A stretch of 48,612 bases of DNA from Bacteroidia bacterium. GTDB lineage: Bacteria; Bacteroidota; Bacteroidia; AKYH767-A; OLB10. The notes under the pieces were generated by a model. It saw only the letters and a list, made by a program, of their open reading frames with translations, did no database searches and was not told the origin of the DNA. The position numbers and the translations under genes were made by a program. The stretch covers positions 1-48,612 of the forward strand of contig JAEUTH010000023.1 in NCBI GenBank assembly GCA_016788165.1, given 5' to 3'. This document shows, piece after piece, positions 1 to 7,743 of this stretch (positions are counted from its first letter, which is position 1; each line of letters begins with the position of its first letter).

Positions 1-1230
1 TCATTATATAACTCATGTGATGGGATACTTCAATTAGAAGATAGTGGATTTCTTGTAACATGTCGATGGCCTCCTCAGAATGGGTTAATAGGCCGTATTT
101 ATAAAACTGATAAATTTGGTGACACAATTCAAAGTATAAAAATTGACACTTGGTGTAATATAGTACCTACGCATGATAACAACTTTGCTTTTGCAGGAGG
201 CAGCATAGTTTTGGGTCAAGGAAGGCTAACAAAGATTGACGCTAATTTGAACCAACTCTGGACGCAATATTATCCTCAATTTGTATCATTGTCAGTAACA
301 TTAGCCAACGACAGCGGCTTTATTTTAAATAACAGCAGCACGGTAATTAAAACCGATAGCTTAGGTGTAATTCAATGGACGCAATCTTTTTTTGGCACCA
401 TACGTAAAGTTATACCCTGCAAAAATGGCGATATTTTGGTAGTAGGCTTTTTAGCCGGTTTTCATAATACCTATGTATCGATGCTGCTAACCGCTACCGG
501 GCAATTGTTATGGCAACAACACCATGGGGTGATTTCAGAGGATTGGGGCACCATTAAAGAGTTTGGCATTAACGATGCTGTAGAATTGCCCGATGGTAAT
601 TTTTTGGCAGCAAGTGGCAGTTACCACCCCCATATAAACGATAGCAGTGGTTGGGATATGATTAAGATAGACCGTGCCACTGGCGATACCCTGCAAACAT
701 TCGTGTTTGATACCATGACCTATTCCACCGAAACTAAAATATTCATGACCTATGCTAAGGATTCTAATATACTGATTTGTGCTGATGATATGCTTCTTAA
801 AATTAAGCCAGATGCAAGCATATTATGGTTCAGATATAGCCCGATAGTAGTTTGGGATATGATTGCCTGTAATGACAATGGATTGGCTATTGCGGGCTTT
901 ACAGGTTTTTTAGGAAACCCACTTAAATACTCGGCTTATGCCAAATTAGACAGCTTGGGCAATATTTATAATTACCAGGGCATTCCTTATATACAACCCC
1001 AATTGGTAAGTGTGTACCCCAACCCGGCAAGCAATCAATTAACAATTGATAATTTACAATTAACAAATAAACCGTTTACCCTTACTGTATATGATGTTTT
1101 GGGTAAAGCGCACTTAACGCAAAACGCCAATGCCTCCACCATTGATATTAGCACACTAACACCGGGCTTATACGTACTGCGCTTACAACAAGGTGATAAA
1201 ATGTACTATGGCAGGTTTGTGAAGGAGTGA
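1..1230 (+). CDS. T9SS-sorted secreted beta-propeller-like protein, 5' partial
   Basis: The reading frame is open from the first base of the window, so the start and signal peptide lie outside it; 409 residues are visible. The body has repeated short units of the kind 'KIDS.G...W....' (for example KTDSLGVIQWTQ, AKLDSLGNIYNYQ), as in Bacteroidota cell-surface propellers built of WD40/PQQ-like blades. The last 70 residues are a type IX secretion sorting domain: VYPNPASNQLTI, then YDVLGK, then TPGLYVLRL and a basic end. This predicts export across the outer membrane and attachment to the surface or release. A TTG at 211 is in frame, but nothing marks it as a start because coding potential continues upstream. 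Substrate or partner is unknown. Confidence is high for a T9SS cargo and low for any specific role. Confidence 0.85.
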   Translation, partial: SLYNSCDGILQLEDSGFLVTCRWPPQNGLIGRIYKTDKFGDTIQSIKIDTWCNIVPTHDNNFAFAGGSIVLGQGRLTKIDANLNQLWTQYYPQFVSLSVTLANDSGFILNNSSTVIKTDSLGVIQWTQSFFGTIRKVIPCKNGDILVVGFLAGFHNTYVSMLLTATGQLLWQQHHGVISEDWGTIKEFGINDAVELPDGNFLAASGSYHPHINDSSGWDMIKIDRATGDTLQTFVFDTMTYSTETKIFMTYAKDSNILICADDMLLKIKPDASILWFRYSPIVVWDMIACNDNGLAIAGFTGFLGNPLKYSAYAKLDSLGNIYNYQGIPYIQPQLVSVYPNPASNQLTIDNLQLTNKPFTLTVYDVLGKAHLTQNANASTIDISTLTPGLYVLRLQQGDKMYYGRFVKE

Positions 1231-1251
1231 TTAGTGGTTAGTGGTTAGTGG
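1231..1251. repeat. Three tandem copies of TTAGTGG
   Basis: The heptamer TTAGTGG is repeated three times without interruption directly after the TGA stop of the preceding gene. No function can be assigned. It may be a small simple-sequence expansion. Confidence 0.7.
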
Positions 1252-1456
1252 TGTGTGGGATGCCTTTGCTATGGTTTATTTGTAAATTATCACCGTTTGT
1301 AGCTTCAGTAAACAATTTTTGCTATGGGCATAGTTCTGGCTTATGTTGCTGCTATTTTATACTTGCTTGCACTAAGAATAGTTTTGAAATACTGTGCACC
1401 ACAAACAGTTGATGTTTATTTTGTTTCACTTACTATACATACAATGTATTAAAACC
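1252..1456. other. Non-coding spacer with no recognised feature
   Basis: Part of the only gene-poor stretch above 300 bases in the window (1231-1716). I see no plausible reading frame with coding character and no clear hairpin here. The rest of the stretch holds the terminator at 1457-1491, the tRNA-like RNA at 1521-1600 and two promoter-like motifs. Confidence 0.5.
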
Positions 1457-1491
1457 AAAAAGGCTTTACCGTTTTACGATAAAGCCTTTTT
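1457..1491. terminator. Bidirectional rho-independent terminator
   Basis: A perfect 12-bp inverted repeat, AAAAAGGCTTTA at 1457-1468 against TAAAGCCTTTTT at 1480-1491, with an 11-nt loop. The A-run on one side and T-run on the other give a U-tract in either direction. It can end the T9SS gene on the plus strand and the tRNA-like RNA on the minus strand, whose 3' end is 30 nt away. Confidence 0.85.
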
Positions 1492-1520
1492 AAGTAATAA
1501 ATAAACCCTTATGAAACTCG

Positions 1521-1600
1521 TTGTTTGAGCCGGACTCGAACCCGCTACAGTGTAACCCCCTTACACTTACCCTTGATGCGTATGAAGCACCTTTCAAACT
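1521..1600 (-). tRNA. Unusual tRNA-like RNA (possible D-arm-less tRNA or tRNA pseudogene)
   Basis: Read on the minus strand, the 80-nt element has a 3' part typical of tRNA: a T-arm (GCGGG, loop TTCGAGT, CCGGC; one G-G mismatch) followed by TCAAACA and discriminator A. The 5' end AGTTTGA pairs with TCAAACA over 6 of 7 positions, closing an acceptor-like stem. Directly after it comes a 5-bp stem, GGTGC/GCATC with one G-T pair, and a 7-nt loop TTCATAC that looks like an anticodon loop with U33 and anticodon CAT. Next is a 7-bp hairpin, AGTGTAA-GGGGG-TTACACT, which would be a long variable arm. In this fold the D-arm is missing. In the other fold GGTG/CATC is the D-arm and GTGTA/TACAC the anticodon arm (GGG), but U33 is absent and an 8-nt linker replaces one base. 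CCA is not encoded. A promoter-like motif at 1611-1643 and a terminator at 1457-1491 flank it, which suggests it is transcribed. Whether it can be charged is unknown. Confidence 0.5.
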
Positions 1601-1610
1601 TTCAATGGCA

Positions 1611-1643
1611 CAAATGTAAAAGCATATTCATAAGTAATGCAAA
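1611..1643 (-). promoter_or_regulatory. Bacteroidota-type promoter of the tRNA-like RNA
   Basis: On the minus strand a -33 box TTTG (1640-1643) is followed after 21 nt by a perfect -7 box TACATTTG (1611-1618), matching the TTTG / TAnnTTTG pattern of Bacteroidota housekeeping promoters. The expected start falls a few bases upstream of the 5' end of the tRNA-like element at 1600. Confidence 0.65.
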
Positions 1644-1690
1644 TATTTCAAACATTTAATATAATTATTATACTTTTATCAATTATATAA

Positions 1691-1698
1691 TACATTTG
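1691..1698 (+). promoter_or_regulatory. Putative -7 element for the Lrp-family gene
   Basis: TACATTTG matches TAnnTTTG and lies 18 nt before the ATG at 1717. No clear TTTG is found at the usual distance upstream, so this is a weak or activator-dependent promoter at best. Confidence 0.4.
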
Positions 1699-1716
1699 TT
1701 GTAATTATGATAATCA

Positions 1717-2196
1717 ATGGCTGCAAAATCACGCAAAAATTTTCAAGTTGATAATTTAGATTTACAAATACTATCGTTGTTAATGCACGATGCTTTTATG
1801 CCTTATACAGAAATAGCTCGTAAGCTTATTGTATCAAGCGGTACCATTCATGTTCGGATGGAAAAACTTCAAAAACTGGGCGTGGTATCAGGCACACATC
1901 TTATTATTAATCCTCAAAAAATTGGGTATGATGTATGTGCCTTTATTGGCGTATTTTTAGATAAAGGTTCGCATTACAATGAAGCTGCTAAAGCATTTAA
2001 ACAAATTCCGGAAATAGTAGAACTGCACTACACTACAGGCTTATACAGCATGTTTGCCAAAATTGTTTGTCGCGATACGATACACTTACGCGAAGTGCTT
2101 AATGAGCGTATTCAAAATGTAAAAGGCATACACCGCACCGAAACATTTATTTCGTTAGAGGAAAGTTTCAGACGTCAGATAAAATTAGTTAAGTAA
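1717..2196 (+). CDS. Lrp/AsnC family transcriptional regulator
   Basis: 159 residues, the normal size for this family. Residues about 13-60 form the winged helix-turn-helix (LDLQILSLLMHDAFMPYTEI, then SSGTIHVRMEKLQKLGVV). Residues about 75-150 form the RAM ligand-binding/oligomerisation domain. Proteins of this family form octamers or hexadecamers and sense amino acids or other small metabolites while binding DNA. The target is not evident: the neighbours are a divergent tRNA-like RNA and a convergent membrane protease. Its last 8 bases overlap the end of the opposing gene. The ATG at 1717 is the first in-frame start and follows a -7-like motif at 1691. Confidence in the family is high. Confidence 0.9.
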   Translation: MAAKSRKNFQVDNLDLQILSLLMHDAFMPYTEIARKLIVSSGTIHVRMEKLQKLGVVSGTHLIINPQKIGYDVCAFIGVFLDKGSHYNEAAKAFKQIPEIVELHYTTGLYSMFAKIVCRDTIHLREVLNERIQNVKGIHRTETFISLEESFRRQIKLVK

Positions 2197-3109
2197 CGTC
2201 TATACTGCTGTCGGTTGGTTTTCGTTCGCACAATATTTTTATAGTCCAAAGACACAGCCAAGCCATCGCAACAGATACCAACAATAAAAGTGCATCGTCC
2301 TTGCCGGTTCCAATAGTATCCTGATTAAAAGGCAATACATGGGAATAGTAGGCCAAAATAACCGTAGCTGCATTGTTTATAAAATGCGCTGCAATACTTA
2401 ACCATAATGAGCCACTCCAATAAAACAAATAGCCCAAAACCATACCCATTGCCAAACGTGGTATAAAACCCAAAAACTGCATGTGCATACTGCTAAAAAA
2501 AACGGCTGCACATATTATGGCCCAATGTACATTGCCTACCATACCATATAATATGCGCTGTATAACGCCTCTAAATAAAAGCTCCTCGCCAATAGCCGGT
2601 ACCAAAGCCAGTATCACCATATTATACAATAACACCGTAAGGTTTGGCATGTTTAAAAAGGCTTTGGTGTAAGTGCCGGCTTCGTTTTCAAGTGTTTCCA
2701 TCCACTGCGGTAATGGCAACATGGTATTTAGTTTATAGGTGTAGTTAACAAAAGGTGTTAGTAGTAACATAGCCAACCCCGCCAATACAAAACACCAAAT
2801 ACTACAACCCCGTTTAACCCCTAAATACCGAAACGGAAAATGTGTAAACATATAAGCAGCCATAAAAGCCGTGCCCATAAAAACCATAATAGACGACAAT
2901 AGTTGAAATGTTTTTATTGCATTGAGATTATTAACAACACTAACATCCAACTGTGTTCCGTTCAAGGCTAAAAAATCAACACCATACCAAAGTTTACAAA
3001 GCCATGCAACTACCATTGCCGATGCTATATACATGGTAAGATACAGGCTTAATGTGAGTGTTAGCTTAAAAAACTCGGGAAGTATTTCGAAACGGCCGCG
3101 CATATTCAT
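2189..3109 (-). CDS. CPBP (Abi/CaaX) family intramembrane metalloprotease
   Basis: 306 residues with about seven or eight hydrophobic segments. The CPBP motifs are present: EELLFRG at 175-181 (glutamates expected to bind metal), a histidine in FFSSMHM near residue 209 and one in AAHFINN near 242. Such proteases sit in the cytoplasmic membrane and cleave prenylated or other membrane peptides; many bacterial members have unknown substrates, some linked to bacteriocin self-immunity. Here it is monocistronic, tail-to-tail with the Lrp gene (8-bp overlap) and divergent from dusB. No bacteriocin-like gene is nearby, so immunity is not supported by context. Confidence 0.9.
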   Translation of the reverse strand: MNMRGRFEILPEFFKLTLTLSLYLTMYIASAMVVAWLCKLWYGVDFLALNGTQLDVSVVNNLNAIKTFQLLSSIMVFMGTAFMAAYMFTHFPFRYLGVKRGCSIWCFVLAGLAMLLLTPFVNYTYKLNTMLPLPQWMETLENEAGTYTKAFLNMPNLTVLLYNMVILALVPAIGEELLFRGVIQRILYGMVGNVHWAIICAAVFFSSMHMQFLGFIPRLAMGMVLGYLFYWSGSLWLSIAAHFINNAATVILAYYSHVLPFNQDTIGTGKDDALLLLVSVAMAWLCLWTIKILCERKPTDSSIDVT

Positions 3110-3188
3110 TTTACTAAATTTGCGCCTAAAGTAGCCGCATTGCTATTGTATATATGTTGGTTGCTTAAAACTTATCAAACCTTTAACG

Positions 3189-4178
3189 ATGCAAATAGGC
3201 TCCATTAATTTACCCGATTTCCCGCTCCTACTGGCACCCATGGAAGATGTGAGCGACCCGCCATTCAGATATGTATGCAAACAAGAAGGTGCCGATTTAA
3301 TGTACACTGAATTTATTTCGAGCGAAGGCCTGATACGTGATGCTGCAAAAAGCTTAAAAAAGCTGGATATTTTTACCTACGAGCGTCCCATTGGTATTCA
3401 GTTGTTTGGCAGCGATATTGATGCCATGCGTGAAGCAGGCCGCATAGCCGATGCAGCCCAACCCGATTTAATTGATATTAATTATGGTTGCCCTGTAAAA
3501 GCCGTAGCATGTAAAGGTGCCGGTGCAGCTTTGCTTCAGGATATTGATAAAATGGTAGCTATGACGCAAGCCATTGTAAAAATTGCCACACGCCCGGTTA
3601 CAGTTAAAACACGTTTGGGTTGGGATGATAACACCAAAAACATTGTCGAAGTAGCCGAACGCTTACAAGATATTGGCATAGCGGCCCTTACCATACATGG
3701 CCGCACGCGCTCACAAATGTATAAAGGCCCTGCCGACTGGACTTTGATTGGTGCTGTTAAAAATAACCCGCGTATGCATATACCCATTTTTGGTAATGGT
3801 GATGCCGACTCGCCACAAAAAGTTTTGGATTTAAAAAACACCTACGGTATTGATGGCGTAATGATTGGCCGTGCAGCAATTGGCTACCCGTGGATATTTA
3901 ATGAAGTAAAACATTATTTAAAAACAGGGTTGCTACTACCAACACCCACTATCGAGCAAAGAGTGGCCACTTGCAAAATGCATTTTGACAAATCGGTTGA
4001 ATGGAAAACCGAACGCGGAGGCATTTTAGAAATGCGCAGGCATTACACCAACTACTTTAAAGGCTTAAATCATTTTAAAGATCTCAGACTTCAATTAGTT
4101 ACTGCCGAAACTGTGGAACACATCCATACCTTGTTTAATGAAATAATACAACACTACTGCCATGCCGAAACCACTTAG
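3189..4178 (+). CDS. dusB: tRNA-dihydrouridine synthase, DusB type
   Basis: 329 residues, typical length. An FMN-dependent TIM barrel reduces uridines in the D-loop of tRNA to dihydrouridine using NADPH. Visible signatures are LAPMEDVSDPPFR (residues 15-27), the NYGCP motif with the likely catalytic cysteine at residue 101, KTRLGW, and the FMN-phosphate region GNGDADS followed by GVMIGRAAIGYPW. DusB, historically NifR3, fits this set better than DusA or DusC. The next gene begins inside the last 17 bases, which suggests translational coupling although the products are functionally unrelated. Confidence 0.93.
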   Translation: MQIGSINLPDFPLLLAPMEDVSDPPFRYVCKQEGADLMYTEFISSEGLIRDAAKSLKKLDIFTYERPIGIQLFGSDIDAMREAGRIADAAQPDLIDINYGCPVKAVACKGAGAALLQDIDKMVAMTQAIVKIATRPVTVKTRLGWDDNTKNIVEVAERLQDIGIAALTIHGRTRSQMYKGPADWTLIGAVKNNPRMHIPIFGNGDADSPQKVLDLKNTYGIDGVMIGRAAIGYPWIFNEVKHYLKTGLLLPTPTIEQRVATCKMHFDKSVEWKTERGGILEMRRHYTNYFKGLNHFKDLRLQLVTAETVEHIHTLFNEIIQHYCHAETT

Positions 4179-6318
4179 GTTTTGTTTTGTTTTTTTATGT
4201 GCATGGCTGTTGCCATGTATGCTTAACGGCCAAATGAATAGCCGCAATGGTAAAACTTTGCCGTGCAGTGGTACCATCAGGATTCTGATTTTATTTATTG
4301 AGTACGATTACGACATTAACGACTCATTAGACCCTGCCAAACCTTATGAACCCTTTAGTAAATGGCGCAAAGGGCAACTGCCCATTTGGAAAGACAGTTT
4401 GTTTGATGCCTACGAAACAGCCGATTTTAAAGGCAAGCTAACTCAATTTTACAGCGAGTCATCGTTTAATAATTTTATTGTCCTGGGCGATTACTATCCC
4501 AAACTGATTACGATTAAAGAAAGCGAAGTAAAAAATATAAATGAGGGCGGCTTTAATATAAAAACCATCGTTGCAAAAACACAAAAAGAAACCGGATTTA
4601 AAAGCAATGCCGGATTGGGCATTAACGAATTTGATAATTGGACATTAACACAACCGGGGGCAAAAAAAATTACACCCAGTACCGACAGCATACCTAAATG
4701 GGATCATGTAATGCTGCTGTATCGCAATGCACGTAATTTGCCCAACAGCAATGGCCGCGCTGTACCGGCAACCTTAGGCAAATTGTTTGGTTACGATTGT
4801 GATACCTATTCGAACTTTGGCACCCTTAGCGATTTGCCCTTTGGTATATGCAGGCATGAGTTTACACATTTGTTTCTGGGCGATAATAACTTTCATTCGG
4901 GCGGAGGCGAGCGCAACGGGCAAGGGAGTTATTGGATAGGCGTACAATGTATGTGGAGTGTTATTGGTGCAGCACATGCTTCGCTGGCTTGTTGCAATGC
5001 CTGGGACAGAAACAGGTTGGGTTGGAAACCATCGGATAAAAAATTTTACACCGGTTGCTTGGATGTAAATGGCCATGAAGTGGCATCGGTATTAGCCGAT
5101 ACTTCGGGCACTTTTACCTTACGCGATTTTGTTACCACAGGCGATGCCATCAAATTAAAACTACCTTATTTACAACCGTATGAATTTGAACAGTTTTTAT
5201 GGATAGAAAATCACCAGGGTAGTAAACGCAATGGTACTACATTTGACCATTTTGTTTTTGAAAACGAAACCTGTGTACAACCTGCAACACCGGGTTTATA
5301 CATGTACATACAGGCCGACCGCAACAATTATAACACAGGCAACATTTATAATGGCAGTGCCGATTACTTACACCCGCTACCGGCCGATGGTTTGTTTGAC
5401 ATACAATACGACTCGGTTCTGCAAAAAAACAACTGCGTAAACGATGTATTAATGCGACCTTTTAGCAAACCTTTAGCATTGCAGAATCCATTAACCGGCA
5501 ACCATAGTTTAGAAATACCTACACGCGATTTTAATAACAATCAAATTATTGAATATGCCGAACTGGGTATTTTAGCTATCGAAAAAAAAGACAATCAATT
5601 TATTAAAAACTTAAGCTACTTAGGCAACAGTGCCGTAGCGTTTACAGCTACAGGCAATAATAAAATTGGTATCGGCACCAACCCGAGCACCACCAATTTA
5701 ATTACGGCTGTTAGCAATGCCTCTGCTCCATCATTTAAACAAAACTATAAAGAACCTATATTCAATTGTCGTACGTCATACCTAAACGGATGGTCGGTAA
5801 AAATCCTAAACCAATTGCCCAATGGCAATATAACCGTTCAAATAAAACATAATGATTTTGTGATAGGCAATAACATGCGTTGGTGTGCCGATAGTATCAT
5901 TGTACCTATTGCCTGCGATGAAGCACAACCATTAACAATCAAAAATAAAAGCACGTTAATTATTGACAGAGGACTAACACCTACACGAGTTTCGAAACCA
6001 CTTCGCTTTAATAACAATAAGGTGTTTACCGATACCTCGCAATTGATTTTACCACCCAACACAAATATGGTGCTTGATACCGGCAGCACCTTAATAATTG
6101 ATAATGGAAGCAAATTGCATTTATTGAAAGGCAGTAAAATATATTTAAAAGCCGATGCAAAACTTATCATTCGAAATGGGAGCTCCCTATGGCTTAACGA
6201 TGCACAAATTATTGCTGAAAAAGGTAGCCGCATAACCATTTATAAAAAACAAAATTATCATACAAGCGGTGATGGCTACATACATACGCAAAACAAACGA
6301 CAATTGTTTTTTAAATAA
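4162..6318 (+). CDS. Secreted zinc metalloprotease-like protein (HExxH)
   Basis: 718 residues. The N-terminus is a signal peptide (basic start, hydrophobic CFVFLCAWLLPCML, then small residues). A zinc-protease motif HEFTH lies at residues 232-236, followed by LFLGDNNFH, in a context resembling M6-type (immune inhibitor A-like) peptidases: ordered catalytic region, then CxxAWDRNRLGW. The last 80 residues carry short repeated units (GSTLIIDNGSKLHL, GSSLWLND) that look like beta-helix or beta-roll rungs, not a canonical T9SS domain. So export to the periplasm is clear, but outer-membrane passage is not. It overlaps dusB by 17 bp. The family assignment is inferred from the motif and layout, and the protein could be catalytically divergent. 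Confidence 0.75.
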   Translation: MPKPLRFCFVFLCAWLLPCMLNGQMNSRNGKTLPCSGTIRILILFIEYDYDINDSLDPAKPYEPFSKWRKGQLPIWKDSLFDAYETADFKGKLTQFYSESSFNNFIVLGDYYPKLITIKESEVKNINEGGFNIKTIVAKTQKETGFKSNAGLGINEFDNWTLTQPGAKKITPSTDSIPKWDHVMLLYRNARNLPNSNGRAVPATLGKLFGYDCDTYSNFGTLSDLPFGICRHEFTHLFLGDNNFHSGGGERNGQGSYWIGVQCMWSVIGAAHASLACCNAWDRNRLGWKPSDKKFYTGCLDVNGHEVASVLADTSGTFTLRDFVTTGDAIKLKLPYLQPYEFEQFLWIENHQGSKRNGTTFDHFVFENETCVQPATPGLYMYIQADRNNYNTGNIYNGSADYLHPLPADGLFDIQYDSVLQKNNCVNDVLMRPFSKPLALQNPLTGNHSLEIPTRDFNNNQIIEYAELGILAIEKKDNQFIKNLSYLGNSAVAFTATGNNKIGIGTNPSTTNLITAVSNASAPSFKQNYKEPIFNCRTSYLNGWSVKILNQLPNGNITVQIKHNDFVIGNNMRWCADSIIVPIACDEAQPLTIKNKSTLIIDRGLTPTRVSKPLRFNNNKVFTDTSQLILPPNTNMVLDTGSTLIIDNGSKLHLLKGSKIYLKADAKLIIRNGSSLWLNDAQIIAEKGSRITIYKKQNYHTSGDGYIHTQNKRQLFFK

Positions 6319-6388
6319 ACTCAATCATTTATTAGTAACACAATAATCCGACAACCGATTTCAAATAAAAATATACAAGTTAAAAACC

Positions 6389-7666
6389 ATGAATGAAATA
6401 ATATGCCCCAACTGCCATAAAGCCTTTAAAGTAGATCAGGCAGGCTTTGCCGAAATAGTAAAACAGGTACGCAACCAACAGTTTGATGCAGAGCTAAGCC
6501 AACGTTTGGCACTTGCCGAAAAAGAAAAAGAAAGTGCAGTAAAATTAGCCGAAGCACATATTAAGCAATCTTTACAAGCACAACTAGCACTAAAAGATAA
6601 TGAGCTAACAACGCTTAAATCGCAAAGTGCATTAACGCTATCCGAACAATTAAATAAAAAGGATACAGAACTCAATCAGTTAAAAGCTAAAATTGAAAAT
6701 AGCGAAACCGAGAAAAAACTTGCCGTTACACAGGCAACACAAATAATTGAAAAAGAGCGCGATGTTTTGGCAAATGATTTAAGAACTAAAGAGCTTGAAA
6801 AACAAAATCTGGCAAGCGCATTAAAACAACAATTTGCATCGGAACTGCAAAACAAAGAGGCCATTATTAAATACAAAGACGAAGAGATAGCCAGAGTAAA
6901 AGATATGAAAGCCCGACAATCAACCAAAATGCATGGCGAATCGCTTGAGATACATTGCGAAACCGAGTTTAATAAATTACGTGCTACAGCATTTCAAAAA
7001 TCTTATTTCGAAAAAGATAATGATGTAAAAACAGGCAGCAAAGGCGATTACATTTTTAAAGAAACCGATGAGGCTGGTGTTGAAATAATTTCGATAATGT
7101 TTGAAATGAAAAATGAAGGCGAAGAAACTGCAACAAAAAAAAGAAACGAAGATTTTTTTAAAGAGTTAGATAAAGACAGGAATGAAAAAAAATGTGAGTA
7201 TGCGGTTTTAGTTTCAATGCTCGAAAGCGAAAGCGATTTATACAATTCAGGTATTGTGGATGTATCGTATAAATACGAAAAAATGTATGTGATACGCCCA
7301 CAGTTTTTTATCCCCATTATTACCATACTGCGCAATGCTGCCATGCATTCGTTAAAAGCTAAAACCGAACTGGCATTGGTTAAAAGTCAGAACATTGACA
7401 TAACTAAGTTCGAAGATAATATGAATGCCTTTAAAGCTGCTTTTGCAAAAAACTACGAGCATGCATCGAAACAGTTTAAAACAGCAATTGAAGAAATTGA
7501 TAAAACCATTGACCATTTAAATAAAACAAAAGAGGCTTTGCTTTTATCAGTAAATCATTTACGCTCGGCCAACAACAAAGCCGAAGACCTGACCATAAAA
7601 AAATTAACACGTGGCAATCCTACCATGACTGCAAAATTTGAAGACTTGAAAAACGATACCGAATAA
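6389..7666 (+). CDS. DUF2130 domain protein, coiled coil with nuclease-like core
   Basis: 425 residues. The N-terminus carries a short zinc-ribbon half, CPNCHKAF (residues 6-13). Residues about 30-185 are rich in E, K, Q and A in a heptad-like pattern, a long coiled coil. Residues about 185-330 match what I recall of DUF2130: [12 protein letters not shown], then GSKGDYIF and IMFEMKNE, where the D..ExK spacing recalls a PD-(D/E)xK nuclease core. A further helical segment ends the protein. The architecture resembles RmuC-like DNA-associated coiled-coil proteins, but no biochemical role is established to my knowledge. It stands alone, with about 70-nt gaps on each side. Confidence 0.8.
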   Translation: MNEIICPNCHKAFKVDQAGFAEIVKQVRNQQFDAELSQRLALAEKEKESAVKLAEAHIKQSLQAQLALKDNELTTLKSQSALTLSEQLNKKDTELNQLKAKIENSETEKKLAVTQATQIIEKERDVLANDLRTKELEKQNLASALKQQFASELQNKEAIIKYKDEEIARVKDMKARQSTKMHGESLEIHCETEFNKLRATAFQKSYFEKDNDVKTGSKGDYIFKETDEAGVEIISIMFEMKNEGEETATKKRNEDFFKELDKDRNEKKCEYAVLVSMLESESDLYNSGIVDVSYKYEKMYVIRPQFFIPIITILRNAAMHSLKAKTELALVKSQNIDITKFEDNMNAFKAAFAKNYEHASKQFKTAIEEIDKTIDHLNKTKEALLLSVNHLRSANNKAEDLTIKKLTRGNPTMTAKFEDLKNDTE

Positions 7667-7743
7667 GTTTTGCTTTAATCTAAATCTCATCATGTCTGTT
7701 TAATAATTGTGCTACATTTAAATGTTGCTAAAATTTATTGCAG

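Noticed and set aside
1521..1600. Ordinary tRNA-Pro(GGG) or tRNA-Met
   Set aside because: No fold satisfies all of D-arm, anticodon arm with U33 and normal linker lengths, so a standard tRNA call is not supported.
5838..6239. 133-codon minus-strand frame
   Set aside because: Antisense to the C-terminal repeats of the HExxH protein; no start context or family.
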